64,000 bases of DNA from Citrus sinensis (taxonomy: Eukaryota > Streptophyta > Magnoliopsida > Sapindales > Rutaceae), in NCBI RefSeq assembly GCF_022201045.2, contig NC_068564.1, positions 16,583,001 through 16,647,000 of the forward strand, given 5' to 3'. Below, piece by piece: positions 1-11,087 of the stretch (position 1 is its first letter; each line of letters opens with the position of its first letter). The translations under genes were made by a program, and so were the position numbers. Under the pieces are notes generated by a model, which was given only the letters and a program-made list of their open reading frames with translations, was not told where the DNA came from and ran no database searches.

Positions 1-698
1 AAGCTTCAGGGGGAGCTGTTCCATTCTCACAATTTCTTTATTTTATTGTAATTTTAAAATTTGTTTGCAACTAAACTGACGTACAGGCCGAAAAAAATTG
101 CTTGGGATTATTCCACCAACTCAGTATGTGATAAAAGAATAAACTTTTTTTATTAATATATTGATATTTTAATGTTAAATTTAGTGAGTTTTCGAAAGAC
201 CTACTGCTATGCACTGTTGGATATATTATTTAAAAATGTGTTCGGTAACAATAATTGCATAAAAAGTTAATTGTTTTTGTTTAATTACCGGGGGACCGTA
301 TAAATCCAATGCCACAAAGCTGCTGTTTCCTTCGTTTACAAAAATATATTATATTATATACACTCTTTCAGAATACAAATTATCATGAATTGTCATATGT
401 GAAATGAATAGTTATATACACTTGAAAAAATGCGGGTAAGCGCACTAGAGAATGACTACGTAAATGGTCATGCTCAAGCCTAAACTTCTAGATTCTGTAA
501 AATCCAAATGTTAATTAAATTTAGAGTTGTATAGCATTTTGCAGTTGCTTTAAATCTGATTTGAATCATTCAAATCCTGATTTTGTAAGATTCAAACGTC
601 CGGATATATGTGCTGCGCACAGAACAATTGAAATAAATCATCTGGTATTCACGAAAACGGTTAAGAAGTCGTTTTAAATTTTTAAAATTGGATGTTAC
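1..698. other. AT-rich stretch downstream of the O-methyltransferase exon
   Basis: The splice donor of the minus-strand exon lies at 698-697 (GT), so this stretch is probably its intron. I could not find the expected second exon (HDW/GFGDED-like region and C-terminal domain). It is either beyond the left edge or lost. No other coding signal is seen. The window opens with AAGCTT. Confidence 0.5.
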
Positions 699-1469
699 CT
701 TGAAGAGAAAGGCATCTGCCGGAGGGATAAACTGAAACATGTCACCTGCTATGTATTTCAAGTTGTCGGCCTCAGGCAGGTTAGCAACAACATGCGGAAG
801 GTCGAGTACAGTGCATTTGATTCCAGGGAATGCTTCAGAGATGATTCTGGAAAACGATCCGTTGCCACCTCCTACGTCAACCAATGTGCCCAACCCTTCA
901 AAGATTTGCTTGCACTCGGCTTTGACAACAAAGCTTGTCATTATTTCAGTGTCACTGGCCATTGCTTCATTGAACCGCTGGTTTATTCCAGGGTTTTGAT
1001 TCATAAATTCCCAGAACTTGATTCCATGAACAGTTTCCCACAACGTGAGCTCAGCCCCTTTGAACCAACTACTTAAAGACTGATATGGAGCGACAAAAAA
1101 TGGGTCAACAAATACTGAAACAGTTGGTGACAAACAGTAGGGCTTATCTTTTATGAGCAGAGTAGAAGCAGCTGTGAGCCCGTATGCTTCTTCTTGCCCA
1201 TTGACTTTGGTTTTTTTAAAGCAGCCCGAGTGAACTAACAAGCGCATGGCCTGAATAGGCCAGTCGTTTTTGTAGGCTGAATATCAAGTGCCGAGACCAA
1301 CTCAGAAAGAGTGATGGCCCGTCCGTGGCTGTGAATTATATCCGCTATGCCTAGCTAGCTCAATCGCGCACTTGAGTGACATCGAGCTTAAATGACTAAA
1401 CATGAGCTTATACAGTTGAGCTTGGCCTTGGAACAACTCTTTTGCTCCTTGATCTTGATTCGCATCCAT
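699..1469 (-). pseudogene. Plant O-methyltransferase, exon 1, frameshifted (COMT/resveratrol-OMT type)
   Basis: This is exon 1 of a SAM-dependent plant O-methyltransferase of the small-molecule (phenylpropanoid/flavonoid/stilbene) type. The start is taken at 1469, giving MDANQDQGAKELFQ, the usual N-terminus, followed by the dimerisation region (SSMSLKCAIEL, ELVSALDIQPTKT). The SAM-binding motif LVDVGGGNG and the GDMFQFIPPADAFLFK segment follow. The exon ends at AAG/GTAACA, the intron position usual for this family. Two lesions break it. A CTAG tandem duplication near 1350 adds 4 bp and leads to a TGA. One base is missing at about 1248 (LFR-LMRLL expected). Together they restore the frame, so the last 225 codons read open. 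The catalytic exon 2 is not in the window. Family assignment is firm; the substrate cannot be told. Confidence 0.85.
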
Positions 1470-1532
1470 AGATACTGATGATCAGCTAAATTAAGCTTGC
1501 CTGATTGATCACACACTATAATAGAGAAGCAC

Positions 1533-1545
1533 ATTATATATAATC
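1533..1545 (-). promoter_or_regulatory. Possible TATA box of the O-methyltransferase
   Basis: The minus strand reads ATTATATATAATG here, about 65-75 bp upstream of the start codon at 1469. Spacing fits a core promoter, but the region is AT-rich, so chance is possible. Confidence 0.4.
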
Positions 1546-2129
1546 ACGCTTGCTCGCAAATGTGGACTAACTGTTTGCAAGCATCTTTGACTCCTCATAT
1601 GAATATTTTCAAATGTGATTAGTTATAACACTGTTAACTTTGATTTCGTAATGACGCATGCGCAGGAGAAAAGGACAGTAAGATATATTTACTGATCAAT
1701 GATTCCATTATTATAACACCGTGATTGGCAGGGTGTGATATATATACAGGCACATTTTATATATTCAATGTGCTGGTCTGTTTTTTCAAATTTTTAAGAC
1801 ATTCATTTGAGTCAAAATAATTGCACTCGGAGTACGGAGGTAGAGTTTTCAATTAATTTTATTTTGTTGGCTATTCAAATTTAAATTTGACAAAAGTTAA
1901 GAGAGTTAAAAGATTAATTTGAAATCATTTATCTCTCTATCTTTTAAAAAAAAAATCGAAAAGGTGGCAGAGATTTTTCACATCAATAGTTTACCATTTA
2001 TTCATCTGTTGGCTGACAATACCAATATATAAGAAAAAAAAATAATATAAAAAATAGTATGCCATCACTAAAAATAAATAAAACGTTTCATTACAAGAAA
2101 AGAATCCACCACAGCACAAGATTTTTTTT
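1546..2129. other. AT-rich intergenic DNA
   Basis: No coding signal, RNA gene or recognisable repeat end was seen. Confidence 0.5.
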
Positions 2130-2330
2130 GAATTTTTTATACTTTTGTATTAAATTTTGTGCTATTTTAAATACATGAAACACTATTCATTCACTAAACG
2201 CATATAAAATTTCCAAATTAACCATCTTTATTAAAAATTATCTCTAAATTCTTTCTACCGTCAACACTTAGCCAACACTGTTCTTATTGCAAACTATAGT
2301 TTATCTTTTCACAACTTCAAAAAGATAAGA
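2130..2330 (+). repeat. Dispersed repeat, copy 1
   Basis: About 200 bp closely similar to 29770-29961 in the same orientation. Shared blocks include ttttgtgctattttaaatac, cactaaacg and ttcttattgcaaactatag. It ends just before the 5S array. No coding potential is seen. It may be a piece of a larger unidentified element. Confidence 0.75.
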
Positions 2331-2348
2331 AAAGATAAGAAATTAATA

Positions 2349-2462
2349 GCAACACGAGCACTTTCCAAGAGATCACCTATCTTAGTATTGCTCTCGCCCA
2401 AGTACGCTTAACTGCGGAGTTCTGATGGGATCCGGTGCATTAGTGCTAGTATGGTCGTACCC
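2349..2462 (-). rRNA. 5S rRNA-like unit 1 (array edge)
   Basis: Left edge copy. It keeps GGATCC and a box A with one change (cgcccaagtacgcttaact) but has several changes in the 3' half and ends. Probably a pseudogene. Confidence 0.85.
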
Positions 2463-2514
2463 ATCAGCATGTGCACTGCAAATTTACTTAACTCGTGCCC
2501 CCCTCACCGGCCTC

Positions 2515-2814
2515 GACTCGGCCGCCGCACGATTCACCCCTCCGGGGGGCTTTTCAAGCTCCCCGGTAGGTCGGAGGTGCACCAGAGACCCCGCGCCGGC
2601 AATCGAACCCGCGAACGCATGCAAAAGTGAAGGAGTTGGCCGCGAAAATAGGATTAACCGGCCCGACTCGGCCGCCGCACGATTCACCCCTCCGGGGGGC
2701 TTTTCACGCTCCCCGGTAGGTCGGAGGTGCACCAGAGACCCCGCGCCGGCGATCGAACCCGCGAACGCATGCAAAAGTGAAGGAGTTGGCCGCGAAAATA
2801 GGATTAACCGGCCC
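2515..2814 (-). repeat. Tandem duplication of the 5S spacer core (2 x 150 bp)
   Basis: The spacer segment starting gactcggccgccgcacgatt is present at 2515-2664 and again at 2665-2814, nearly identical, with no 5S gene between. The spacer of unit 1 is thus about 150 bp longer than usual. Confidence 0.9.
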
Positions 2815-2828
2815 AAAAGACAAAAGGA

Positions 2829-2947
2829 GGGGTGCAACACGAGGACCTCCCAGGAGGTCACCCATCTTAGTACTGCTCTTGCCCAAGCACGCTTGACTGC
2901 AGAGTTCTGATGGGATCCGGTGCATTAGTTCTGGTATGGTCGCATCC
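2829..2947 (-). rRNA. 5S rRNA-like unit 2
   Basis: Full length, 119 bp. Keeps GGATCC and the consensus-like ggacctcccaggaggtcaccc block. Changed in box A (cttgcccaagcacgcttgact) and at the gene start (gcatcc). Confidence 0.9.
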
Positions 2948-3163
2948 ACCAACATGTGCACTATAAATCTACTTAACTCGTGCCCCCCTCGCCTGCACCG
3001 ACTCGGGAACCGCACGATTCACCCCTCCGGGGCGCTTTTCACGCTCCCCGGCGGATCGGAGGTGCCCCAAAGACCCCGCGCCGGCGATCGAAACCCTCGA
3101 ACAAACGTAACAGTGAAGGAGTCGGGCGCGAAAAGAGGATTAACCGGCCGAAAAGACAAAAGG

Positions 3164-3282
3164 AGGGTTGCATCACGAGGACGTCCCAAGAGGTCACCCA
3201 TCTTATTACTGCTCTCGCCCAAGCACGCTTAACTGCAGAGTTCTGATAGAATCCGATGCATTACTACTGGTATGGTCGCACC
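3164..3282 (-). rRNA. 5S rRNA-like unit 3
   Basis: Full length. Box A complement (cgcccaagcacgcttaactg) matches the plant consensus exactly, but the gatagaatccgatg region is altered. Followed by a shortened spacer to unit 4 (unit spacing 253 bp). Confidence 0.88.
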
Positions 3283-3416
3283 TTTTAGCATGTGCACTGC
3301 AAATCTACTTAACCCGTGCCCCAAAGACCGCGCCGGCGATCAAAACCTGCGAATGCACGCAAAAGTGAAGGAGTCGGCCGCTAAAATAGTATTAACCGGC
3401 CGAAAAGACAAAATGA

Positions 3417-3535
3417 AGGGTACAACACGAGGACTTCCCAAGAGGTCACCCATGTTAGTATTGCTCCCGCCCGAGCACGTTTCACTGCGGAGTTCTGATG
3501 GGATTCAGTGCAATAGTGCTGGTATAGTCGCACCC
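3417..3535 (-). rRNA. 5S rRNA-like unit 4
   Basis: Full length with changes at the end (agggtacaac) and in box A (cgagcacgtttcactg). Confidence 0.88.
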
Positions 3536-3752
3536 ATCAACATGTGCACTACAAATCTACTTAATCCGTGCCTCCCTCGCCTTCCCCGACTCGGCCCCTG
3601 CACGATTCACCCCTCCGGAGCGCTTTTCACGCTCCCCGGCGGGTCGGAGGTGCCCCGGAGGCCCCGCGCCGACAATCGAACCCCGCGAACGCACGTAAAA
3701 GTGAAGGAGTCGGCCGCGAAAAGAGGATTACCCGGCCAAAAAGACAAAATGA

Positions 3753-3871
3753 GGGGTGCAACACGAGGACATCCCACGAGGTCACCCATATTAGTACTAC
3801 TCCCGCCCGAGCACGCTTGACTGCGGAGTTCTGATGGGATTCGGTGCCTTAGTGCCGGTATGGTCGCACCC
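3753..3871 (-). rRNA. 5S rRNA-like unit 5
   Basis: Full length. Carries the derived gagcacgcttgactg and gggattcggtg variants common to the array centre. Confidence 0.9.
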
Positions 3872-4085
3872 ATCAGCATGTGCACTACAAATCTACTTAA
3901 TCTGTGCCCCCTCGCCTGCCCCGACTCGGCCCCCGCACGATTCACCCCTCCGGAGCGCTTTTCACTCTCCCCGGCGAGTCGGAGGTGCCCCGGAGACCCC
4001 TCGCCGGCGATCGAAACCCGCGAACGCTAGCAAAGTGAAGGATTCAGCCGCGAAAAGAGGATTAACTGGCCGAAAGACAAAATAA

Positions 4086-4204
4086 GGGGTGCAACACGAG
4101 GACATCCCACGAGGTCACCCATGTTAGTACTACTCCCGCCCGAGCACACTTGACTGCGGAGTTCAGATGGGATTCGGTGCATCAGTGCTGGTATCGTCGC
4201 AGCC
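4086..4204 (-). rRNA. 5S rRNA-like unit 6
   Basis: Full length with several changes (gagcacacttgact, gttcagatggg, gtcgcagcc). Confidence 0.88.
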
Positions 4205-4411
4205 ATCAGCATGTGCACTACAAATCTACGTAATCTGTGCCCCCGTCGCCTGCCCCGACTTGGCCGCCGCATGATTCACCCCTCTGAAGCGCTTTTCGCT
4301 CTCCCTGGCGAGTCGGAGGTGCCCCGGAGACCCCGCGTCAGCGATCGAAACCCGCGAAAGCAAAGGAGTCGGCCGCGAAAAGAGGATTAACCGGCCGAAA
4401 AGACAAAATGA

Positions 4412-4459
4412 GGGGTGCAACACGAGGACATCCCAAGAGTTCACCCATGTTAGTACTGC
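4412..4459 (-). rRNA. 5S rRNA-like unit 7, 3' part (split by the chromovirus)
   Basis: 3' part of a 5S unit, ending in actgc, the target duplication. The rest of the unit resumes at 12263 after the inserted gypsy element. Confidence 0.92.
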
Positions 4460-5634
4460 TGTAACGCCACAAATTCCCATACATATTAAATTATGGAAAT
4501 TGGGCTTTCATTGAGAATTATGGGTGGCCTAAGCTTAGAGCTGTGTTAATCCAAGTTCATTTGTCGAGGTAAGTAACTTCATTCCTAATGTACTAGATAT
4601 GTATAAGTATTTTGATATTATTATTATAAGTATAAATTTTTTGATACTACTTAAAGGATTACTAATTTTGATAACAAAATTAGCTTTATGTAAATGTTTT
4701 CAAACCATTCTTTTTAACAAAGTATTTTATAAATGCTTTTGAATATGTAAGTTATTTTTATGACATGACAACCTTTTAGGATGTTATCTTTAAAATGTTA
4801 TGCAAGCCTATATTATTGATATGAACTTTTATGAAACTGATACGAATGTTTTGTACCTATGTTTGATTTCAATTATTGATGATTGTATGAGATTCTTAAT
4901 GCTTTGGCTCATTGTCCATAGTTAGTCTGATTCTGATTCTGATCGTAATATACGATATATCCGTTTGGACCAGTACTGGGTTTCTGTTCTGAGTGTGCAC
5001 ACGATATTCTGATTATGTTTCTGGCCGGGTCACCGGGACTATAGGTGACACTATGTGACATGAGCTAACCTGTTTGTTTTCTGTATACGTATTACATGAT
5101 TTGATTCGTAAGTAAATATGCTTTTGAATATTCTGAATTATTAAGAAATTATCTTATGTTATTGTGATATATCGTTTTATGAAAATTATGGATTATGATA
5201 TATGCTTTAAACAAAAGAAGGCTTACAATATTTATGGTATCGATAGGCCTAGTGTGTTAGGAATGGTTTTACTTACCGAGTTGACGGCTCACCCCTCGTC
5301 ATTACTTTTTGCAGATTAAGTTTCTTTTGAGAGGTGCACTGAGCTTTGGAGTTAGTGATTTCCAGTTTCCGTTTGCTATTGAATAAGAGGAGGAATAAAC
5401 TTGTGTTTCTATTTAGTTACTTTTATTATGAACGTGTAATTTGGAGTTTGAGACTTTTGTTATTATTTTTATATGTCCTCGAGAGAGATTATTTAGTATT
5501 TGACGTTTGGATTTATGGATTTATTTGAATAAGAATTGGAGGAATTTCAGTTTGAAACTTATGAGTAAAGATTATGATTTGTGAGTAACCTCCTTCTTCA
5601 CGTGCTCCGCACGTGTTAAATTTAGGGTGTTACA
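4460..5634 (+). repeat. Left LTR of the chromovirus
   Basis: 1175 bp, TGTAAC...GTTACA, nearly identical to 11088-12262. It contains the gccgggtcaccgggact block often seen in LTRs of this group. Confidence 0.95.
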
Positions 5635-5638
5635 ATTG

Positions 5639-5650
5639 TGGTATCAGAGC
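5639..5650 (+). other. Primer binding site (initiator tRNA-Met)
   Basis: TGGTATCAGAGC, complementary to the 3' end of plant initiator tRNA-Met, four bases behind the left LTR. Confidence 0.93.
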
Positions 5651-5731
5651 AACTAGGTTAGGATTCTGTAGACTTTCTTTTACGGTTTAATTAGATTGTC
5701 TAATTAAATCGATTACATTTGTTTTGTAGAC

Positions 5732-6208
5732 ATGAAGAAGGACAATATGGGTATGAAAAGTGTCAAGAATAAGGGATGGACAGAAATTGATAGGACCGAA
5801 CAATTTATCTTAGGAGGAGTTCTTGTCAAAGATCTTAGGAGACTTCATAAGCAGCGAATGGATGATAGACTAAGACGGACTATAGAGGTCTACATCGATA
5901 CTCCTCCAGGACCTGGAGCTTCAAGAAAGAAGCTCAATGAGGCTATACGTGGACTACGTGTTTATGGCAAGGGAGCTAACAAGAATAAGCTTGTAATACG
6001 TCGCCTATTTTGGACAGGACCTCGATTTAAGCCTTACTATAGCAAAGGATGGGTATCTCCAGGTCTAAATAAACTACCTTATAGAATTCCTAAGGAAATC
6101 GAGACAGATGGAGTCACGACTAAGGAAAGGAAAGTAAAAATAGATCCTTTTCCTATCCGGTTGAGTACACCTATGAACTTTGTGGCTGTAGGACATGAAA
6201 CTCTGTAG
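5732..6208 (+). CDS. Leader ORF of unknown function upstream of gag
   Basis: A 158-residue ORF between the primer site and gag. The product is strongly basic (many Lys/Arg, for example KDLRRLHKQRMDDRLRR and KERKVKID) with a Pro/Gly stretch TPPGPGAS and aromatic-rich middle. I see no signal peptide, membrane segment, zinc knuckle or known domain. It has its own ATG and stop and sits on the element's strand. It may be an accessory protein, a captured fragment, or a non-translated open stretch in the leader. Such an ORF is not a standard part of this lineage as far as I know. Codon bias and conservation in other copies would decide. Confidence 0.5.
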   Translation: MKKDNMGMKSVKNKGWTEIDRTEQFILGGVLVKDLRRLHKQRMDDRLRRTIEVYIDTPPGPGASRKKLNEAIRGLRVYGKGANKNKLVIRRLFWTGPRFKPYYSKGWVSPGLNKLPYRIPKEIETDGVTTKERKVKIDPFPIRLSTPMNFVAVGHETL

Positions 6209-6502
6209 ACTTTATTGAGGTTAATAGAGTGATTAAATATTTTAAGGCAAGGAGTAATCATTTATGACTAGTAATTCTATTTTGGTCTTTTTGGCTTTCT
6301 ATGTTGCTTGCGACTTTGTAATAACTCTTGTTATATGATCTTTGGTATTAACGTAGAATGAAATATTTATTGCTCTTGTTTACAATATCAAATTTTCTTA
6401 GTTACACTACTTATTCAGTACTCTGCGCGCTTGCACGACCTTTAGCTATGAATTATTTACCCTTTTTAATTATTTATTTATTCTCCGTGTTATAGTCAAG
6501 AG

Positions 6503-7312
6503 ATGTCACGTAGGGGAGGTGCTAGGCATGCCTCTAGCTCGAGAGATGTTTTAGGTATCGCTGACGATGCTGACCCAACCTTGCACGAGATGGCTAACGA
6601 AGGAAATCCTATGATGCGCGCAATGTTTAGATTGATGGAACAACAAAGTAAGTTAATTCAAGATATGGCTAGAGGCAGAGTTGGGGCACAAGAGAATGTG
6701 CCAGTTGAAAGGCAAGGTGGCGCAAGAGATCATAGGGCTATGGTGAACTTAGAACGATTTAAGAAATTGGGACCACCTACCTTTCAGGGGACTGCCGATC
6801 CCATGGTTGCAGAGGCATGGCTAAAACAGATGGAGAAGATATTTGTGGCTATGGGTTGTAATGATGATCAAAGGGTAATATTAGCCTCATTTGTCCTTCA
6901 GGGTGAGGCAGACCACTGGTGGGATGCCAAATCTCGTCTCATAAGGGCTGGCTTGCAAGATGCACCCATTACTTGGGAGTTATTTTTGGAGGCTTTTCAT
7001 GAAAAGTATTTTCCTGAACGAGCTCGACATCAGATGGAGGCTGATTTCTTGAGGTTGACTCAAGGAACAAAGTCTGTTGCGGAGTATGAGGAACAATTTA
7101 CTGCCCTCTCTCGTTTTGCTCATACCTTGGTTGCTAATGAAGGTAGTAAGTGTAGGAAGTTTCTGGAAGGGTTACGTCCTAACATTAAAGGGCGATTGAC
7201 CATCCTTAAGATTAACAATTATGCCGATTTGGTGGACCGAGCAATTCTTGCGGAGAAGGATATTCTTGAAGCCCAAGTTACAAGGGATCAGAGAAATAAG
7301 AAGAATCAATAA
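6503..7312 (+). CDS. gag of the chromovirus
   Basis: 269 residues. The retrotransposon gag domain is recognisable from about residue 80: ERFKKLGPPTFQGTADP, AEAWLKQMEKIF, QGEADHWWDAK, FLEAFHEKYFPE and SVAEYEEQFTALSRFA. This is the capsid-type structural protein that packages the element RNA. A CCHC knuckle ([14 protein letters not shown]) lies just downstream, ahead of and into the start of pol. Confidence 0.93.
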   Translation: MSRRGGARHASSSRDVLGIADDADPTLHEMANEGNPMMRAMFRLMEQQSKLIQDMARGRVGAQENVPVERQGGARDHRAMVNLERFKKLGPPTFQGTADPMVAEAWLKQMEKIFVAMGCNDDQRVILASFVLQGEADHWWDAKSRLIRAGLQDAPITWELFLEAFHEKYFPERARHQMEADFLRLTQGTKSVAEYEEQFTALSRFAHTLVANEGSKCRKFLEGLRPNIKGRLTILKINNYADLVDRAILAEKDILEAQVTRDQRNKKNQ

Positions 7313-7522
7313 GGTGGACCGCGAAATGGAAGTTCCTTTAGGCAGGGCACTCACTCCCAGAAGTATAATGGTGGAGGTAACAAATGGGATAACAAGGGTG
7401 TTACTGGTGACACCACTCGGAGGAACTACCCCATTTGTCGACATTGTGAAAGGAGGCACCCTGGTGAATGCCATTGGAAAACTGGAGCTTGTTTTGCTTG
7501 TGGAGAATCTGGGCATAGGATT

Positions 7523-10500
7523 ATGGATTGCCCAAAGAGACGTAGCGAGACTACAAATACTCCGACTAACGAAGGGCAGAGGAAGAAACCGAGGGTGCAA
7601 GGGCGTGTTTTTGCACTAACAGAAAAAGATGCTGAGGTGTCCAATGATGTAGTATCAGGTACATTGTCCTTATTCTCTAGAGAAGCCAAAGTTCTTTTTT
7701 ATCCTGGTGCTACACATTCATTTGTATCTTGTGTGTTTGCCCGTTATGCTAATGTGCCTATCACACCACTGGATGTTCACGTGACAATTAGTACCCCTAT
7801 GGGGGATTGCCAGTTTATAGATCATGTCTATAAGTCATGTGTGATCAGATTGTGTGATAAAGAATTCCTTGTGGATCTCTTACCTTTAGAGATGCACGAT
7901 TTTGATTTGATTTTGGGGATGGATTGGTTAGGACCTTACCATGTTTCAATAGATTGTTTTGCTAAGGAAATTATTTTTCGCCTACCTGGCGAGGAAGAAT
8001 TTCATTTTCAAGGGAATCATAAGAGTCATAAAGCTTTGATTTCTATGGTTAAGGCAATGAAAATGCTAAAGAAGGGGTGTGAAGGATTTTTAGCGTATAT
8101 AGTTGCTGACCATCCCGATGGGGCGTGCCTTGAAGACATACCTATTGTAAGGGAGTTTATTGATGTATTTCCTGAAGATCTTCCGGGACTACCCCCAGAT
8201 CGAGAGGTTGAGTTTACTATAGAATTAGTTCCTGGTACTACACCTATATCCAAGGCACCATATCGGATGGCACCCATTGAATTAAAAGAACTAAAGATCC
8301 AGCTACAAGAATTACTAGATAAGGGTTTCATTCGTCCTAGTGTGTCACCTTGGGGTGCTCCCGTTTTGTTCGTAAAGAAGAAAGATGGTTCAATGAGGTT
8401 GTGTATAGACTACCGGCAGTTGAATGTGGTTACCGTCAAGAATAAATACCCTCTTCCCCGAATTGATGACCTCTTTGATCAATTACGAGGTGCAGCGGTA
8501 TTCTCTAAAATTGATTTACGATCTGGCTACCATCAATTGAAAATAAGAAGTGAGGATGTATCGAAGACAGCTTTTCGAACTCGTTATGGACACTATGAGT
8601 TCTTAGTTATGCCTTTTGGATTAACTAATGCTCCTGCAGCGTTCATGGATTTGATGAATAGGATCTTCCAACCTTATCTTGACCAGTTTGTCATCGTCTT
8701 TATTGATGACATATTAATTTACTCTAAGAGTAAGAAGGAGCATGAGACGCACCTGAGGATTGTATTAGAAACATTGCGGGAGAAGAAGTTGTATGGAAAA
8801 TTTAAGAAATGTGAGTTTTGGCTTGATCGTGTGATGTTTTTGGGACATATAGTGACGAAGGATGGTATTTCAGCAGATCCAGCCAAAGTGGAGGTAATTG
8901 TGAATTGGGAAAGGCCTGCTAGTGTGACTGAAGTAAGGAGTTTCTTAGGATTGGCAGGTTATTATAGGCGCTTTGTCAAAGGATTTTCTAGCATAGCAGC
9001 ACCATTGACTAATTTGACTAAGAAGAATGTGAAGTTCAATTGGGATGAGGCATGTGAAAAGAGCTTTCAAGAGCTCAAGAGTTATTTGGTGACTGCCCCT
9101 GTTTTAACTCTCCCTTCTGAAGGTGGAGGTTTTGTGATTTACAGTGATGCTTCCAGAAAAGGTTTGGGTTGCGTTTTAATGCAACATGGTAAGGTTATAG
9201 CATATGCTTCTAGGCAGCTAAAGAATCATGAACAAAACTACCCAACACACGATTTGGAATTGGCTGCTATAGTGTTTGCTCTAAAAATCTGGAGACACTA
9301 TTTGTATGGGGAGACTTGTGAGATCTTCACCGATCATAAGAGTTTGAAGTACTTGTTTACTCAAAAGGAATTGAATTTGAGGCAAAGAAGATGGTTGGAG
9401 TTGGTAAAGGATTTTGATTGTTCTATTAATTACCATCCAGGTAAGGCAAACGTGGTAGCAGATGCCTTGAGTAGGAAATCATCTGGGTGCATGGCTCATC
9501 TTATCACCATGCAATCTCATGTGGTAAAAGACTTGAGGAGATGTGGGATTGAGGTAGTTACTCATGGGCAAGCAGACGTGTTAGCACATTTGACAGTCCA
9601 ACCCACTCTAATTGATAGAGTTAAGGTAGCTCAGAAGAACGACATAGAACTCAATAAAATCCGTGAAGATGTGAGCAAAGGACATAAGCCCGGATTTAGA
9701 CTTGATAATGGGGATGGATTATGGTTGGGACAAAGGTTATGCGTGCCAGCAGACGAAGAGTTGAAGGCAGAGATCTTAAGAGAAGCTCATGAATCATCTT
9801 ACAGTATGCATCCTGGTAGTACTAAGATGTATCGTGATCTAAAGCAAAGTTTTTGGTGGAGGAATATGAAGAGAGATATTGCTGCTTTTGTGTCTCGGTG
9901 TTTAGTCTGCCAACAAGTAAAGATTGAGCATCAAAGACCAGCAGGAACTTTACAAACGCTTCCTATTCCTCAGTGGAAATGGGAACACATAACAATGGAT
10001 TTCGTTTCTGGATTACCTCGTTCTAGGAGGGGATGTGATTGCATTTGGGTAATTGTTGATCGATTGACGAAATCAGCTCATTTCTTGGCAAGGAAGAGTA
10101 CAGACAATGTAGGGCAACTAGCTAAGTTGTTCATTAAGGAGATAGTGAGGCTTCATGGGGTTCCAGTGTCAATAGTGTCTGATAGAGATCCACTGTTCAC
10201 TGCAAGATTTTGGGCTAGCTTACATAAAGAGTTGGGGACGAAATTGAGATTTAGCACTGCTTTTCATCCACAGACAGATGGGCAATCCGAAAGGACTATT
10301 CAAACCCTTGAGGATATGCTTCGAGCTTGCGTCCTAGACTTGAGTGGTGGTTGGGAAGAGCACCTAATGTTGATCGAATTTGCTTATAACAATAGCTTCC
10401 ATTCGAGTATTGGCATGGCACCATTTGAGGCATTATATGGAAGAAAGTGTAGGTCCCCAATCTGCTGGGATGAAGTTGGTGAAAGAAAACTTTTGGGTCC

Positions 10501-11038
10501 AGAATTAATACAGATTACTGTTGATAAAATCAAGTTGATTAGAGGACGTCTTCAAACAGCTCAGAGCAGACAGAAGAGTTATGCAGTTCGTCGTAGACAT
10601 GAGTTGGAATTCGAAAAAGGAGATTTTGTTTTCTTGAAAGTATCGCCATGGAAAGGGGTGTTTCGGTTCGGGAAGACAGGAAAGCTTAGCCCTAGATTTA
10701 TTGGACCATTTGAGATTTTAGAGAGAATTGGTCCGGTGGCCTATCGCATAGCTTTACCACCAAGTCTGTCTAGGCTTCACAATGTATTTCATGTGTCTGT
10801 GTTAAGAAAGTACATTGCAGACCCTTTACATGTGCTAGACTATCAACCGATTCAGATAAATGAAGACATGTCGTATGAGGAACAGCCTATTGAGATTGTC
10901 GATCGAGACGAACAAGTATTAAGGAATAGAGTTATTCCCCTAGTGAAGGTACGATGGATGAATCATTCTATTGAGGAAGCCACTTGGGAGAGAGAAGCAG
11001 AAATGTTGGAGAAGTATCCTCAACTCTTCCATGCATAA
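7523..11038 (+). CDS. pol of the chromovirus: protease, RT, RNase H, integrase, chromodomain
   Basis: 1171 residues. The protease region is near residues 55-170 ([19 protein letters not shown]). Reverse transcriptase runs about 240-470, with [29 protein letters not shown] and the FIDDIL active site near 393. RNase H is about 535-650 ([20 protein letters not shown]). Integrase runs about 750-1010, with a zinc-binding N-terminus ([19 protein letters not shown]), the core [23 protein letters not shown], and [11 protein letters not shown]. The C-terminus holds a chromodomain ([17 protein letters not shown], then YPQLF), typical of chromoviruses and thought to guide integration into heterochromatin. 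Confidence 0.95.
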   Translation: MDCPKRRSETTNTPTNEGQRKKPRVQGRVFALTEKDAEVSNDVVSGTLSLFSREAKVLFYPGATHSFVSCVFARYANVPITPLDVHVTISTPMGDCQFIDHVYKSCVIRLCDKEFLVDLLPLEMHDFDLILGMDWLGPYHVSIDCFAKEIIFRLPGEEEFHFQGNHKSHKALISMVKAMKMLKKGCEGFLAYIVADHPDGACLEDIPIVREFIDVFPEDLPGLPPDREVEFTIELVPGTTPISKAPYRMAPIELKELKIQLQELLDKGFIRPSVSPWGAPVLFVKKKDGSMRLCIDYRQLNVVTVKNKYPLPRIDDLFDQLRGAAVFSKIDLRSGYHQLKIRSEDVSKTAFRTRYGHYEFLVMPFGLTNAPAAFMDLMNRIFQPYLDQFVIVFIDDILIYSKSKKEHETHLRIVLETLREKKLYGKFKKCEFWLDRVMFLGHIVTKDGISADPAKVEVIVNWERPASVTEVRSFLGLAGYYRRFVKGFSSIAAPLTNLTKKNVKFNWDEACEKSFQELKSYLVTAPVLTLPSEGGGFVIYSDASRKGLGCVLMQHGKVIAYASRQLKNHEQNYPTHDLELAAIVFALKIWRHYLYGETCEIFTDHKSLKYLFTQKELNLRQRRWLELVKDFDCSINYHPGKANVVADALSRKSSGCMAHLITMQSHVVKDLRRCGIEVVTHGQADVLAHLTVQPTLIDRVKVAQKNDIELNKIREDVSKGHKPGFRLDNGDGLWLGQRLCVPADEELKAEILREAHESSYSMHPGSTKMYRDLKQSFWWRNMKRDIAAFVSRCLVCQQVKIEHQRPAGTLQTLPIPQWKWEHITMDFVSGLPRSRRGCDCIWVIVDRLTKSAHFLARKSTDNVGQLAKLFIKEIVRLHGVPVSIVSDRDPLFTARFWASLHKELGTKLRFSTAFHPQTDGQSERTIQTLEDMLRACVLDLSGGWEEHLMLIEFAYNNSFHSSIGMAPFEALYGRKCRSPICWDEVGERKLLGPELIQITVDKIKLIRGRLQTAQSRQKSYAVRRRHELEFEKGDFVFLKVSPWKGVFRFGKTGKLSPRFIGPFEILERIGPVAYRIALPPSLSRLHNVFHVSVLRKYIADPLHVLDYQPIQINEDMSYEEQPIEIVDRDEQVLRNRVIPLVKVRWMNHSIEEATWEREAEMLEKYPQLFHA

Positions 11039-11073
11039 GGTAACCTTTTAATTTCGAGGACGAAATTTTTGTT

Positions 11074-11087
11074 AGGAGGGGAGAAAT
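11074..11087 (+). other. Polypurine tract of the chromovirus
   Basis: aggaggggagaaat, directly before the right LTR, the plus-strand priming site. Confidence 0.85.

Noticed and set aside
1-6. HindIII site exactly at the window start as a biological boundary
   Set aside because: Most simply a cloning-site end of a BAC insert.
739-1076. Plus-strand ORFs opposite the O-methyltransferase exon
   Set aside because: Antisense shadows of a clear minus-strand coding exon.
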